The translations under genes and the position numbers were made by a program. This document shows, in pieces, positions 1 to 8,120 of a stretch of DNA of 11,390 bases. Numbering within the stretch: the stretch's first letter is position 1; every line of letters starts with the position of its first letter. Below the pieces are notes generated by a model. It had not been told where the DNA came from and searched no databases. It worked only from the letters and a program-made list of their open reading frames with translations. Origin of the DNA: Thalassiosira profunda (Eukaryota; Bacillariophyta; Thalassiosirophyceae; Thalassiosirales; Thalassiosiraceae); the NCBI GenBank assembly GCA_036939355.1, contig JALLAP010001288.1, forward strand, positions 1 through 11,390, in the 5' to 3' direction.

Positions 1-2
1 AC

Positions 3-77
3 GGGCACGTGCCGCCGAAGCGGGAGCTCAAGGGGATGACGGAGACGCAGATGTACGGCTCGTCGTGGGCAAATTAG
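3..77 (+). CDS. C-terminal tail of an unidentified gene entering from the left (partial)
   Basis: An open frame starts at the window edge and ends at TAG 75-77, giving 24 residues that end in YGSSWAN. Almost every codon has G or C in the third position (only the last few, such as GCA and AAT, do not), which is what I see in the solid genes of this window; the other two frames are less biased. The tail is basic and polar (PPKRELKG). The segment is too short to assign a family or function. It could equally be non-coding GC-rich sequence, so this is a weak call resting on codon bias and the clean stop. Confidence 0.35.
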   Translation, partial: GHVPPKRELKGMTETQMYGSSWAN

Positions 78-386
78 ATGATGATGGAAGGGGAAGGGGA
101 AAATGAATGAGATGAATAGAACGTCGGAAAGGGGAACAAACAACCATGATGGGACGAAGCTAGGATGGAACGGGGGCGAAGACAATGTCTGTTGGGTGTG
201 ATTGAGGGGAAAGGGGGTAAACGTTTTGGATTGCTGCCGAAGGAGGTTCCGGTCGGGGGAATGCTTTCTCTAGACGAGGGAGAGTGATCTGTGCTCTGCT
301 ATCTCACGGTAGCTGGATCTATATTAGCAACAGATATGACCCCTCAAACCGGTCGGAGCAAATGCAAACATTGACATTTGTTGACT
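78..386. other. Intergenic / shared 3' flank, no gene seen
   Basis: About 310 bases lie between the possible gene tail and the stop of the minus-strand RING gene. The first half is purine-rich on the plus strand (repeated GGGGA and GGAA blocks between 85 and 245). No open frame here has plausible coding character, and I see no canonical AATAAA signal. It probably holds the 3' ends of two converging transcripts. Confidence 0.5.
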
Positions 387-1832
387 CTAGGGATCCGCTT
401 CCTCGCTTGGCAACTCGAACAGAATGCGGACGTTCTCCCTCTTCACCCAGCGCGGCTTCAGCTCCTCGTCTTCGAAACGAATCTCGTAGCAGCCTCTTTT
501 GTCGTCCCAAGATCGCACAGCGCCAATTTTGCCGTCGATCTCCCTACTGGATCGAGTCGAGTAGCCAAAGCCCTGACAGACGACAGGAGTGCCTTTTAGG
601 CAAAGCACATCATCTGTAGAGACGGTGAGCTTTTCCTCCCCTTCGACGTCCCTCGGCTCTTGGATCGGGCCCTGGACGATGCATTTCGCCCCATCCTCTT
701 CGTATTGGTACCGAAGAGCCTGATATTCTTTCTGTTCGCCTCCACATTTCACTGACACGTACCTCTCCTTGCACTTTTTGAGAGCGGAATTGACCTTGCG
801 CGTCACGCCGTGATCCGCCCCGTGGACGCGCCTGCTCGAGGCCAAAACTTTCGTGAGGAGTCTCTCCGCCTTGATTGTGTTTATCTTCTGATGCATTTCC
901 CCAATGTTCAAGCCGATGCCTATCACATATGCATCATCTTCCCCCTTCTTCTCTCTCTCTTCCTCGTATTGCCGATAAAATTCCTTCGCTTGTTCTTCGT
1001 CAACGGAAAGTTTATTCGAATACGTGTTCCCTTCAGCCATTTGTTTGGCTGCACCAATGACCGGCTCGAAAATGGCAGCTGTTTCTTCCTCCCCCATTTC
1101 CTCGGATAGAGTTCGACACTTCTCGAAATATCCCAAGGCCGCCTCTGCACCCGATTTTGACTTCCTATCAAGCGACAGCGCCCCGAGGCTCATCAATGCT
1201 GCTAATTCCGCAGAATAAATGATTCCATCGAGGTTTGAGGCATTGGCAAGCCCCTTGATCTCCTCGGCGATGGAGAATATTTTGTTTGTTGTCGATTCCA
1301 CCTCCATGGTGCGATCTTCAAGCGGAAGCTGATCCTTGATCACAGAGAGCTTGAATTGGAGCGCCTCCAGTTGCTCGCAAAGATGCAACTCGCGGGTGGC
1401 AGGCGCTCTCCCTTCCACAAACGACACTGCCTCATTGGCCAGGCCGACGACCAAATCGTTCTGATATTCCTGCTTGCATTGAGGACAAGTCCTCCACAGC
1501 TCGACGTAGTCCTCGCCGCGATCGTCGTGGTTCATTTTCGCGTACTGGACGATGCAGCTTTTGTGCGCGAAGCCCGCCCCGCCGCGGCAGGAGCAATCCC
1601 GCACCGGCAATTCCCCATCCTCGTCTCGCAAATCGAAACAAATGTAGCAGCGCTCGGCGGCGGGGGGCTTGGCGTCCTCCCCATCCTCGGCCACGCGGCG
1701 TTTTTTGCCCTCGGGCTCGCACTCCGCGTCATTGGAATTGGGGCGCTTCTGCTCGCCGTTTGGGGCGGCGGCGGCGGCGGAAGCGGCCAAAACATTGTCA
1801 CCATCAACAGTGTGGTTCACGAGGGAGCTCAT
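387..1832 (-). CDS. RING-CH (RINGv) zinc-finger protein with TPR-like helices and Tudor/SH3-like C-terminus
   Basis: This is an intact, intronless 481-codon gene (ATG 1832-1830, TAG 389-387). After a disordered N-terminus with an Ala run (about 16-23) and a basic nuclear-signal-like GKKRR at 42-46 comes a complete C4HC3 RING-CH finger: C62, C65, C80, C82, H90, C93, C116, C119, with W113 three residues before the last pair. Known members of this family (MARCH/Doa10 type) are E3 ubiquitin ligases that recruit an E2 enzyme, but no membrane segments are visible here, so this one is probably soluble or nuclear. Residues about 230-355 are helical; about 301-350 resemble kinesin-light-chain-type TPRs (AERLLTKVLASSRRVHGADH). 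Residues about 432-474 (GKIGAVRSWDD, then CYEIRFEDEELKP, KRENVRI) look like a small beta-barrel of Tudor/SH3 type. The E3 role is inferred from the finger; partners and targets are unknown. It is a paralogue of the split RING gene at 6592/11134. Confidence 0.9.
   Translation of the reverse strand: MSSLVNHTVDGDNVLAASAAAAAPNGEQKRPNSNDAECEPEGKKRRVAEDGEDAKPPAAERCYICFDLRDEDGELPVRDCSCRGGAGFAHKSCIVQYAKMNHDDRGEDYVELWRTCPQCKQEYQNDLVVGLANEAVSFVEGRAPATRELHLCEQLEALQFKLSVIKDQLPLEDRTMEVESTTNKIFSIAEEIKGLANASNLDGIIYSAELAALMSLGALSLDRKSKSGAEAALGYFEKCRTLSEEMGEEETAAIFEPVIGAAKQMAEGNTYSNKLSVDEEQAKEFYRQYEEEREKKGEDDAYVIGIGLNIGEMHQKINTIKAERLLTKVLASSRRVHGADHGVTRKVNSALKKCKERYVSVKCGGEQKEYQALRYQYEEDGAKCIVQGPIQEPRDVEGEEKLTVSTDDVLCLKGTPVVCQGFGYSTRSSREIDGKIGAVRSWDDKRGCYEIRFEDEELKPRWVKRENVRILFELPSEEADP
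1764..1780 (-). repeat. GGC/GCC trinucleotide run encoding poly-alanine
   Basis: A short GGC run on the plus strand (GCC on the coding strand) encodes the Ala tract near residues 16-23 of the RING-CH protein. Such runs commonly vary in length by replication slippage. Confidence 0.7.
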
Positions 1833-2247
1833 GAAGGGGAGATTGGGGGGTGGGAGGGCGAGGAGGCGGGCGGGGGGATTCTAGCGTCGAGCCAAAAAGT
1901 GAGAGCCGGCGGCGGCGGAGAAGGAGAAGAAGGGGAAGGGAGCAAAACGCTACTCATACTTCCGCAGGTAGGTACGTACGTTCACAATTGCATAGGGACA
2001 ATTTGGAGTGCCGATCGGTACTGCTGTCTGGGGGCGGGCTCAACGAGCATCAGCCCCTTTTCTGCTGCTTCTCACGCACAATGCGGCGCTGTAGCACGCG
2101 CCCAGACAGGCCTATGGAGCCAAAGAACGCCTCATAAACCTCTGAGCAAGCGTGGACTTGCAGCGGAATAGCGTCGGCTCCCAGAGACCTCGCCGGAGGG
2201 GGCGTCGGCTTCGGCGTTGACGTTGGCGGGAGGCGCACTATCACATC
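1833..2247. promoter_or_regulatory. Divergent promoter region between the RING-CH gene (minus) and the RS/MORN gene (plus)
   Basis: These 415 bases separate two start codons facing away from each other, so both 5' UTRs and promoters must lie here unless there are upstream non-coding exons. Contents from left to right: a G-rich block (1845-1878); a purine tract on the plus strand (about 1896-1945), which is a pyrimidine tract in the minus transcript; the motif TAGGTACGTACG at 1969-1980; and a GC-rich stretch up to the plus-strand ATG. No TATA box is evident on either strand. An in-frame TGA at 2218-2220 sets the upstream limit of the plus gene. Confidence 0.6.
1845..1878 (+). other. G-rich tract with G-quadruplex potential
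   Basis: The plus strand carries a run of six G, then GGG, GGG, GG, GGG and a final run of six G within 34 bases, with loops of 1-8 nt. This satisfies the usual G-quadruplex pattern on the non-template side of the leftward gene, about 15 nt upstream of its ATG; the transcribed leader would be C-rich. Confidence 0.55.
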
Positions 2248-5200
2248 ATGTGTCCATCAAGCGACGCGATGGTCGAGCAGCGCCGGGGGTCGTCGCGGCA
2301 CCGCCCCCGGAGCGCCTCGGCGCGGGGCCGGAACGGCCGCGGCTCGGGGACGAGCGATGCTCACCGTAAGAGTCAGAGGGGGAGCAGCTTGGGACAGCGC
2401 AGCGCGAGGAGCGGTGAGTTTCTTCTCTAGGCATTGCGGCTCGTGTTGCCGACGGGAGAGATTGCGGCTACTGTTTGGCGTTTGGCGCCAGTGCCTCCTT
2501 TGATTTGGCTGGGTGTTTTGAGCGGAGGAGAACAGCGCCTTGCAGAGGTATCTTGAGCACTACTCATACTTGTTGTTTGCAATTGATGAGGCTTGACGAG
2601 AAAGAGGCTTCATCCGCAGTGCAGTGTTATCCCTCAATATGAGAGCTGATTGGAGTATTGAGATGTTTCTTTGCAATCCAGTCGGTGAAACTAGGCTGCC
2701 GGCCCTAATCTTTTGCAGTCACTTAACTGACTTCTCATCTCTCATCTTCTCATATAACAGCCGGAGGAAGTCGCCCGCGAAAGAACTCTGCCGAAAGGAC
2801 ATCTAGAAGGCACGGCGAACGGCATCGCAGCACGAGGAGCTCCAACGCCGAGCATCGCGACGCTCCCGCGGTGGGCCAGCAGAAGGTCCTTTCGCTGAAG
2901 CTGTCGCGGGCCACCGATGCCGACCACCGCGCGGTGGGCAACCAACAGCGAGTCCACGCCGCACCCAACACACGCTCCGGCCGGTCCCCCGGTCGACGGG
3001 GGCGGTCGGCCACCCCCAAACGCAGGTCTTCCGTAGAAAAGAAATCTCATTCCGAAAAGCACAAGGGATTGGCGGGGAGGCTGCGCTCCCTTTTTGGGCA
3101 CAAGTCGAAGCGGACGCGGGGGAAGAGCCTCCCTTCCAGGATTGCCAATCTGCGACGGAACAGGAACGACGCCGATTCCGCGATCTTGAGACAAAATCTG
3201 GGCGTCGTCTTGGGTGCCCGCAGTACGAATTGGGTTAGTGAAGGGACAGTTTGGACCGAGGACATGTCGCGAGGGGACGAGGCGACGGATCATCGTCAGC
3301 GGCAGAGGAGGAGCGCCAGTGCTGGAAGGAGGAGCCGAACCAGTTCAATCAGCAGCCGCAAGAGCGTCGGCCAGAGGAGGAGCGCCAGTGCCGGCCGTAG
3401 GAGCCGAACCAGCTCGATGAATAGTCGCAAGACCGAGCGGTTGGATTCTGTCCGGGGGCAGCACAAGGCCTCCAAAAGAAGGTCGCGATCGAGGGGCAAA
3501 AGAGAGAACACGTCGAAAGATCCGCAAGCAGCGCTGAACGACCGCTGCCGGGAGCACTTTGGCGCATCGAACAAACATTCCGGCCGGCAGAAGAAGAAAT
3601 CGCACCGCAAATCCCACCATCACCATCGACACCAGCATCGTAAACGCGAGGGGAAAGGGAGATCCAAGTCCATGCCCGCCCTCGGCGGCAGGCAACCCGC
3701 GCGGAGCGTCTGCGTCGATCCGGAGAAACTGAAGCGTCGTCCCGTCTCCCCCATGGCGTCGGTGGACAGCAGCTGGCGGCACAAGCGGACGAAGAAAAGG
3801 CGGCGGGCGAAGGAGCAGCGAAAGTCGATCGAAGGGAAGGAAGGGGAGGAGAAGAGGGTGCGGTCGAAGTCGTGCGAGCCGTCGTATAATTTTGTGGCGA
3901 TGCAACGGTGTCGACGCTCAAAGGACAGCACCGGAGATGAGCAAGGAAGTAGGAACGGAGGCGAGGTACAGGAGGAGGAGAATCCCGGGGCTCTTGTACC
4001 CTTCGTCCAAGAGCAGGGCGCTCACAGCAACGCCAACTACAATCTTGCCTACAACCTGGGCGAGATTGATGGGGCCTTCATCTTCGGAGGGAAGAAGGAA
4101 GGCGCTGCGGTGGAGGAGAACGAGACCAGTCTTCCTGAGCCATCGTATTCAAGCGAGGAGAATGATGCAAGTCTTCCTGAGCCATCACGTTCAAGCGAGG
4201 AGAGCGAGGAGAGCGAGGAGAGCGAGAAGCTCGAGGCAGCGTCTAAAAGCCGCAGCGAGAGGTCCCACTCGTCCGAGCCGAACATGTTGGAGCGAAAGCC
4301 TAGCATCAGCCACGAATCCACCAGCGAATCTGGGACGTTGACTTTGGGAACGGAGCCGAACAATTTGGAGAGCAAGCCTTGCGCCGGGCTCGAATCGTCG
4401 AGCAAATCTGACACATTCACGGTGAGGACAGAGCCGAACGGTTTGGAGAGAAAGCTTGAGAGACAGCCTTGTGCCGGGCTCGATACTTCGAGCAAGTCTG
4501 ACACGTTTACTTTTGGAATGGGAACGATTGGGTCTGGGACGTGGCACGGACGGGCGCCTGATCCCGTTTTGAGCCTGCACGGGGACAGCACCGTGCTCTC
4601 TCCGGGCGGTACCTACGACAACTCTTTCATGTCTCCTAGAAGTGGGACGCTCAGGAGCGGCGCGCCTGCTGAACCACCCATGGGAACGGATTCGCTCGCC
4701 TCCAAGACGGACCCTCCGGCTACATCCAGCGTGGCCTTGCCAGATAGCTTCATCGAAGTGGCAAGCAGAGGGAACGAGGGGTCGAAGAAGGCCGAGGACA
4801 ATGCGGATGATGAAGAAGGTCGCGGTCAGGACGAATTGGACCCAATAACTCGAGACGACGTGGTCAACGAAGCAGACGAGGGCAGCGAAGAGGGGTCGCT
4901 GTTTGATTACGCTCCATCGACGACTGGTACCACGGAACAGAAAATGGCTGCAACGTCTGGGGTGCCGCCGTTGCACGTGTCAGTCCGAGCTAAGAAACCC
5001 AGTGGTAGTGTGGCATCATCGCACAAGCCGAGGCGGACGAAGCCCTCGAAAGGATCGAAAGCCAAGAAGGACGATGACAAGTCGAAAGACGAAGACGTCG
5101 CGGCAGACGCCCCTGACAATGATGGCGACAGACACGACAAGGAGCTGGAGGAGTGCTACCCCCAACACCGGTCAAGAAACAAGGCAATCAGAGAAAACAT

Positions 5201-6248
5201 CAGCGAGATCGTGGTCGAGGAGACCGATCAAGTGTCGGCTGTCACCATGCCTGCTGCTCTAATGAAGGCGCCTCCCATGCACGCGAGAATACGAGCGAAG
5301 AAACCCAGGAATCGCAGGCTCTCGAGCCACAGGGAGAACAAGGACGAAGAGGAAGTCAAAGGCGAAGATATTGGACCGCTGAGGGGCAACGAAATCGATT
5401 TGCACTCCAACTCAACCAAGGAGCCAAGCGAGATCACGATGCCCGTCGCGCTTCGCCAGCCTTTTTCCAAGGCCGCGCAACCTCCGAGGCTGCCATCACC
5501 TTTGCCAGAGGAGGAGCCAGACGAAGAAGATGTGGGGCCGCTGACGGGCAATGAAATTGATTTGCACTCCAACTCCACCAAGGAGCCCAGCGAGGTCACG
5601 ATGCCGGTCGCGCTCCGCCAGACATTTTCCCGCGCGGTGCAATCTCCGAGGCTTCCATCGCCTCTGCCGGAGGACGAGCCAGCGACGCAGCACTTGCATT
5701 CAGAGAAACTGGAGAGGCCACATCAGAATCTCGGAGCAGGTCCGTCGCCGTTGCAGAAGGCTTCATCACCGAGGCCAAAGACAGTGCCGCCTCCGCCACC
5801 GCGACCAATGCCACCACCGCCCCTCCGGCCTCAGCGCGGGGACGTAGACCAGCCACAAGGAGGAAACTCAGCGTTGCTCGAGGACGCCGCAGCGCAGCTC
5901 CTCTCCATTCAGGGTGGCTTGAACAACTGGGCTTCTACTTCGGCCGCATCTATTGGCACAACGCAGCGCTCGCCAGATGGGAGATTGGTGACAAACATGC
6001 CTTACACGGACGAGTACGCCGACACGGGGCTGTACTCGGGCGAAACGAACGATTACGGCGTGCCCCACGGACGGGGCCGAATGAAATACGACCAAGACGG
6101 CGAGACGCTCGAGGGAAAGTGGGTCAACGGTGTGTGGTGCGGCCCCGACGCAGCGCAGCGGCTGTCGTCGGACTTATCGGCCTTTCAGGGTGGAGCGTCG
6201 CAGGCGAGGAAGGGCAGTGTCGCAAGCAAAGGGTTGTCTCGAGCGTGA
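2248..6248 (+). CDS. Large RS-rich, low-complexity protein with C-terminal MORN motif (two exons)
   Basis: I model join(2248..2413,2761..6248), 1217 residues. ATG 2248 is the first after an in-frame TGA at 2218. The donor G|GTGAGT at 2414 and acceptor ATAACAG|CC at 2760 join in phase; without exon 1 the long frame has no ATG near its start, only GTG at 2871. Residues 1 to about 390 are Arg/Ser/Lys-rich, with a tandem RSASAGRRSRTSS repeat and a His/Lys cluster (about 333-360). The middle is acidic and Ser/Glu-rich with several internal duplications. Residues about 1065-1083 are polyproline (PPPPPRPMPPPPLRP). The end (about 1147-1185: LYSGE, YGVPHGRGRMKY, LEGKWVNG) is a MORN-like motif, a fold that in known proteins binds phospholipids or other proteins. 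Most of the chain looks disordered. The RS tract resembles splicing-factor or nuclear-speckle proteins, but no RNA-binding domain is seen. Function unknown; a scaffold role is speculation. Confidence 0.85.
2414..2760 (+). other. Intron of the RS/MORN gene (347 nt, GT-AG)
   Basis: The donor is GTGAGT after G 2413 and the acceptor is a pyrimidine-rich stretch (CTTCTCATCTCTCATCTTCT) followed by ATAACAG at 2754-2760. Splicing splits one codon after its first base and keeps the frame open into the 3.5 kb exon. The intron is clearly lower in GC than its exons and is long compared with the 75-91 nt introns of the minus-strand gene further right. I see no gene inside it. Confidence 0.8.
3303..3431 (+). 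repeat. Two tandem 69-nt (23-residue) RS repeats
   Basis: Units begin at 3303 and 3372 and encode QRRSASAGRRSRTSS followed by ISSRKSVG or MNSRK. They sit in the RS tract of the large protein (residues about 237-279). The Ser-Arg context is typical of SR-protein-kinase targets; that is a known property of such motifs, not something shown here. Confidence 0.85.
4128..4229 (+). repeat. 42-nt duplication followed by a 9-nt (Ser-Glu-Glu) repeat
   Basis: Two units starting at 4128 and 4170 encode SLPEPSYSSEENDA and SLPEPSRSSEE. From 4194 the nine-base unit AGCGAGGAG is repeated three times, with a fourth degenerate copy. All repeats keep frame. The product is a strongly acidic Ser/Glu patch around residues 512-545, casein-kinase-like in composition. 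Confidence 0.8.
4275..4517 (+). repeat. Three degenerate 78-nt (26-residue) repeats
   Basis: Units start at 4275, 4353 and 4431, each opening with GAGCCGAAC (Glu-Pro-Asn). Copies two and three share NLES or NGLE, PCAGL and SSKSDTFT; copy one is more diverged (NMLERKPS, then SGTLTLGT). The third copy carries a short in-frame insertion encoding ERKL. Residues about 561-641. Confidence 0.8.
5367..5681 (+). repeat. Tandem 162-nt (54-residue) duplication
   Basis: Two copies start at 5367 and 5529, each encoding (I/V)GPL(R/T)GNEIDLHSNSTKEP, then SE(I/V)TMPVALRQ(P/T)FS and a Pro-rich end PRLPSPLPE. Residues about 925-1029. Most differences are conservative, which suggests a fairly recent in-frame duplication kept under selection. 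Two earlier, more diverged segments (HVSVRAKKP near 4975 and HARIRAKKP near 5280) form another old repeat pair. Confidence 0.85.
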
Positions 6249-6591
6249 CCCGATTGGCATTGCACGAGACAAGTACGGCGAGATAAGATGAGCAAAATTG
6301 CGGGGAGTTCCGCTAGGCAACCAGTTCTATTCGCCATCTAACGTCCCGCGCCAGGAGTGTGCACTCAACCAACCCTTTCTTCAGCTCGCTTCCTCTTCAA
6401 TGATCCTGTACACACCCCCTCCGCATTCATCCTAAGCAACGACGGCATACTAAATTTCGATCACGTTTGAAATTTTGAATGGCGAACTTGAAATAGAAAT
6501 TTCCTCAAGACGTTGACCTGTCGAATCGCTGCCCGCCGTCCCCATGAATTGTCCTACCAACCAGGCCAGCGGGTTGTAGCGGATTATCGTC
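6249..6591 (+). promoter_or_regulatory. Intergenic region upstream of the second RING-CH gene
   Basis: These 343 bases hold the 3' UTR of the RS/MORN gene and the promoter of the RING gene. An AT-richer island at 6450-6505 contains an inverted pair AAATTTC (6452-6458) and GAAATTT (6469-6475) with a 10-nt spacer, and a third palindromic copy GAAATTTC near 6497-6504. This is compatible with binding sites for a dimeric regulator, but no known site is recognised. There is no TATA box. In-frame TAG 6577-6579 precedes the RING ATG. Confidence 0.45.
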
Positions 6592-6969
6592 ATGTTTGGC
6601 CTATTCGGAAAGTTGTTGGAGGTCGTGTCTCATGCCGGCCGGGCCATCGGTTTGCCAGGCATCGGACCCGCCACGGACGGCCGGAAGCGTCCTCTGCCCA
6701 TCACTGATGGCGACTGCGTCAGCAAAAAGCCACGTTTAGATGCACCCCTTTCGAAGAAAGATGAAGAATCTCAACCCCAGTGCTACATCTGCTGGGAGAC
6801 GGCGAGCGAAGGCACGGGACAGCCGCTGCGACGCGATTGTTCTTGCCGCGGCAGCGGTGGCTTTGCTCACTACGCCTGCCTCATCAAGGACGCCACAAGG
6901 CGAAGCCATAACGTCCGAACCTACGACCCGGCGAACATTGTTGGTTTCATGGCGGTCGCAAATGCAGAG
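6592..6969 (+). CDS. N-terminal half of a second RING-CH protein (first exon or truncated gene)
   Basis: ATG 6592 is the first after an in-frame TAG at 6577. The 126 codons up to 6969 encode a short hydrophobic/amphipathic start (MFGLFGKLLEVV), a basic nuclear-signal-like KKPRLD at 45-50, and the first six ligands of a RING-CH finger: C64, C67, C83, C85, H93, C96. The spacing matches the intact finger at 387-1832. The last pair (W..CPxC) is missing: reading on gives a Pro/Arg-rich frame ending at TGA 7252-7254 that looks non-coding. A GT at 6970 (GAG|GTGGGG) could be a donor; joined in phase to 11134 it would complete the finger, though with a longer loop (40 residues between C96 and the next Cys, against 22 in the intact paralogue). 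As it stands the finger cannot fold normally. It could be a split gene, a truncated pseudogene or a gene with a very large intron. Confidence 0.7.
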
Positions 6970-7250
6970 GTGGGGGACTACTTACGTAGCTACACCCACG
7001 TATCTAGGTACGTACTTACGTTTGCTTGGAATTCGCCGCTCGAGCACGCGCCGCCCTCACTCGCTTTTTGCAATACGCAGCGCTCGACCCCACCCGCGTC
7101 GCCATTGCCGCCGGCACACCCCCGCACCACCGCCTGTGCCCGCGCTCGCACGCCGCCTCGCCGGACATCCTCCCCGCCGCCTCGGCCTCGCCGCCCCTCC
7201 CCGCCGCCGCGGCCCACCGCCCACCCTCCGTCCGCCGCACGCACCGAGCA
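6970..7250. other. Junction region: direct repeats and C-rich stretch, no certain gene
   Basis: This follows the point where RING coding sequence ends. The nine-base direct repeat TACTTACGT occurs at 6979-6987 and 7013-7021, and TAGGTACGTAC at 7005-7015 matches the motif at 1969-1979. A pyrimidine tract plus CAG at 7061-7080 resembles a splice acceptor. From about 7083 the frame of the next gene is already open with G/C in nearly every third position, so an N-terminal extension through an unseen exon is possible, but there is no ATG in that frame before 7251. Confidence 0.4.
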
Positions 7251-8066
7251 ATGACGAACTCGCTATCCAAGCCCATCGATCCCGACTGGGAGACGCTACG
7301 GGCGTCTACCATCGACGCCCTGGACGCCCTCCTCGACAAGTATCCAGAAATGGACCGAGAGATCGGGTACCTCATCGAGTTCTTCAAGAACCTGCCGGAC
7401 GATTTCGGGAAGAGCTGGCACGTCGTTCTGCCGGCCGTCTACATTTGCCTCATGCGGTGCCCCGTCCCGGTGGGGCGCGGTGGCGCGGACGCGTCGTGCG
7501 GCGGATGCTGCAAAGACGATGACGTGGAGAACTTCCGCACCTGCGCCACGGTCGAGTCGCTGACCGAGGTCGCCGGCGCCCTGCTGCGGGGTGACGGCTC
7601 GGTCAAGTTCGGTGATCTGCTGGACCTCAGCATGTTCATCTTCAACGCTCCGGGGCGCAAGACGTGCAAGGTGCCTACGCCCGAGGCCGGCAAGCCGTAC
7701 CAGAGCTGCCCGCGCCATACGAAGCGCGAGTGCATCATGCTCGCCGAGCTGCTGAACGTCGTCGCTCGGCCGTTCCTCGCTCTCGGCATTCCCCTGCTCA
7801 TCTTCGGCATGGCCGGGACCTCCTCCGAGCTCGAGGAGAGGATGGTTCCCCTCCTCGACGAGGCCGTGAGGGCGTGCGTCGGGCCGATGTGCACCCACGC
7901 GGCCAACTTGGTCGCGCACCGCCTCACGTGGAAGAAGCCGGAGCAAGTCGGGGTGATGACCACCAACATGCGGGAGCTGAGCGAATATGTCGACGAATTT
8001 CACGACGACAACGACCTCTTTCCGCAGTCGGGCGGGCAGGTCATCGATGCGCTCGTCGCGAACTAG
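7251..8066 (+). CDS. Cysteine-rich protein of unknown function
   Basis: ATG 7251 opens a 271-codon frame ending at TAG 8064-8066, with strong G/C third-position bias throughout. I do not recognise the family. The first 60 residues look helical and acidic. Eleven cysteines (66, 70, 83, 86, 87, 98, 139, 153, 161, 209, 214) with histidines at 156 and 216 could bind metal, for example CGGCC at 83-87 and MCTH at 213-216. Residues about 168-188 (VVARPFLALGIPLLIFGMAG) are hydrophobic enough for a membrane or buried helix. The same frame stays open after the TAG and runs into the tandem-repeat ORF. A 48-nt GT-AG candidate (8040-8087) would remove the stop in phase and fuse the two, but its donor (GTCATC) is weak. 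The 54-nt gap to the next ATG is short for two independent genes. Confidence 0.65.
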   Translation: MTNSLSKPIDPDWETLRASTIDALDALLDKYPEMDREIGYLIEFFKNLPDDFGKSWHVVLPAVYICLMRCPVPVGRGGADASCGGCCKDDDVENFRTCATVESLTEVAGALLRGDGSVKFGDLLDLSMFIFNAPGRKTCKVPTPEAGKPYQSCPRHTKRECIMLAELLNVVARPFLALGIPLLIFGMAGTSSELEERMVPLLDEAVRACVGPMCTHAANLVAHRLTWKKPEQVGVMTTNMRELSEYVDEFHDDNDLFPQSGGQVIDALVAN

Positions 8067-8120
8067 CGCCTTCGGTTCGTCGTGCAGAACGTCGACTCGG
8101 TGAACGTCAAGGCCCTCTCG

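Noticed and set aside
381..397. Resemblance of GACTCTAGGGATCC to a cloning-vector polylinker
   Set aside because: It is not the exact polylinker sequence, is not followed by vector sequence, and reads straight into the stop and C-terminus of the RING-CH gene.
1356..2171. Plus-strand open frame of 271 codons opposite the RING-CH gene
   Set aside because: It is antisense to a clear zinc-finger gene and crosses its promoter; the translation is low-complexity with poly-Gly.
6970..7254. Continuation of the second RING gene to TGA 7252-7254 as a real C-terminus
   Set aside because: The added residues are Pro/Arg-rich translation of a C-rich stretch, lack the missing CPxC pair and overlap the start of the next gene in another frame.
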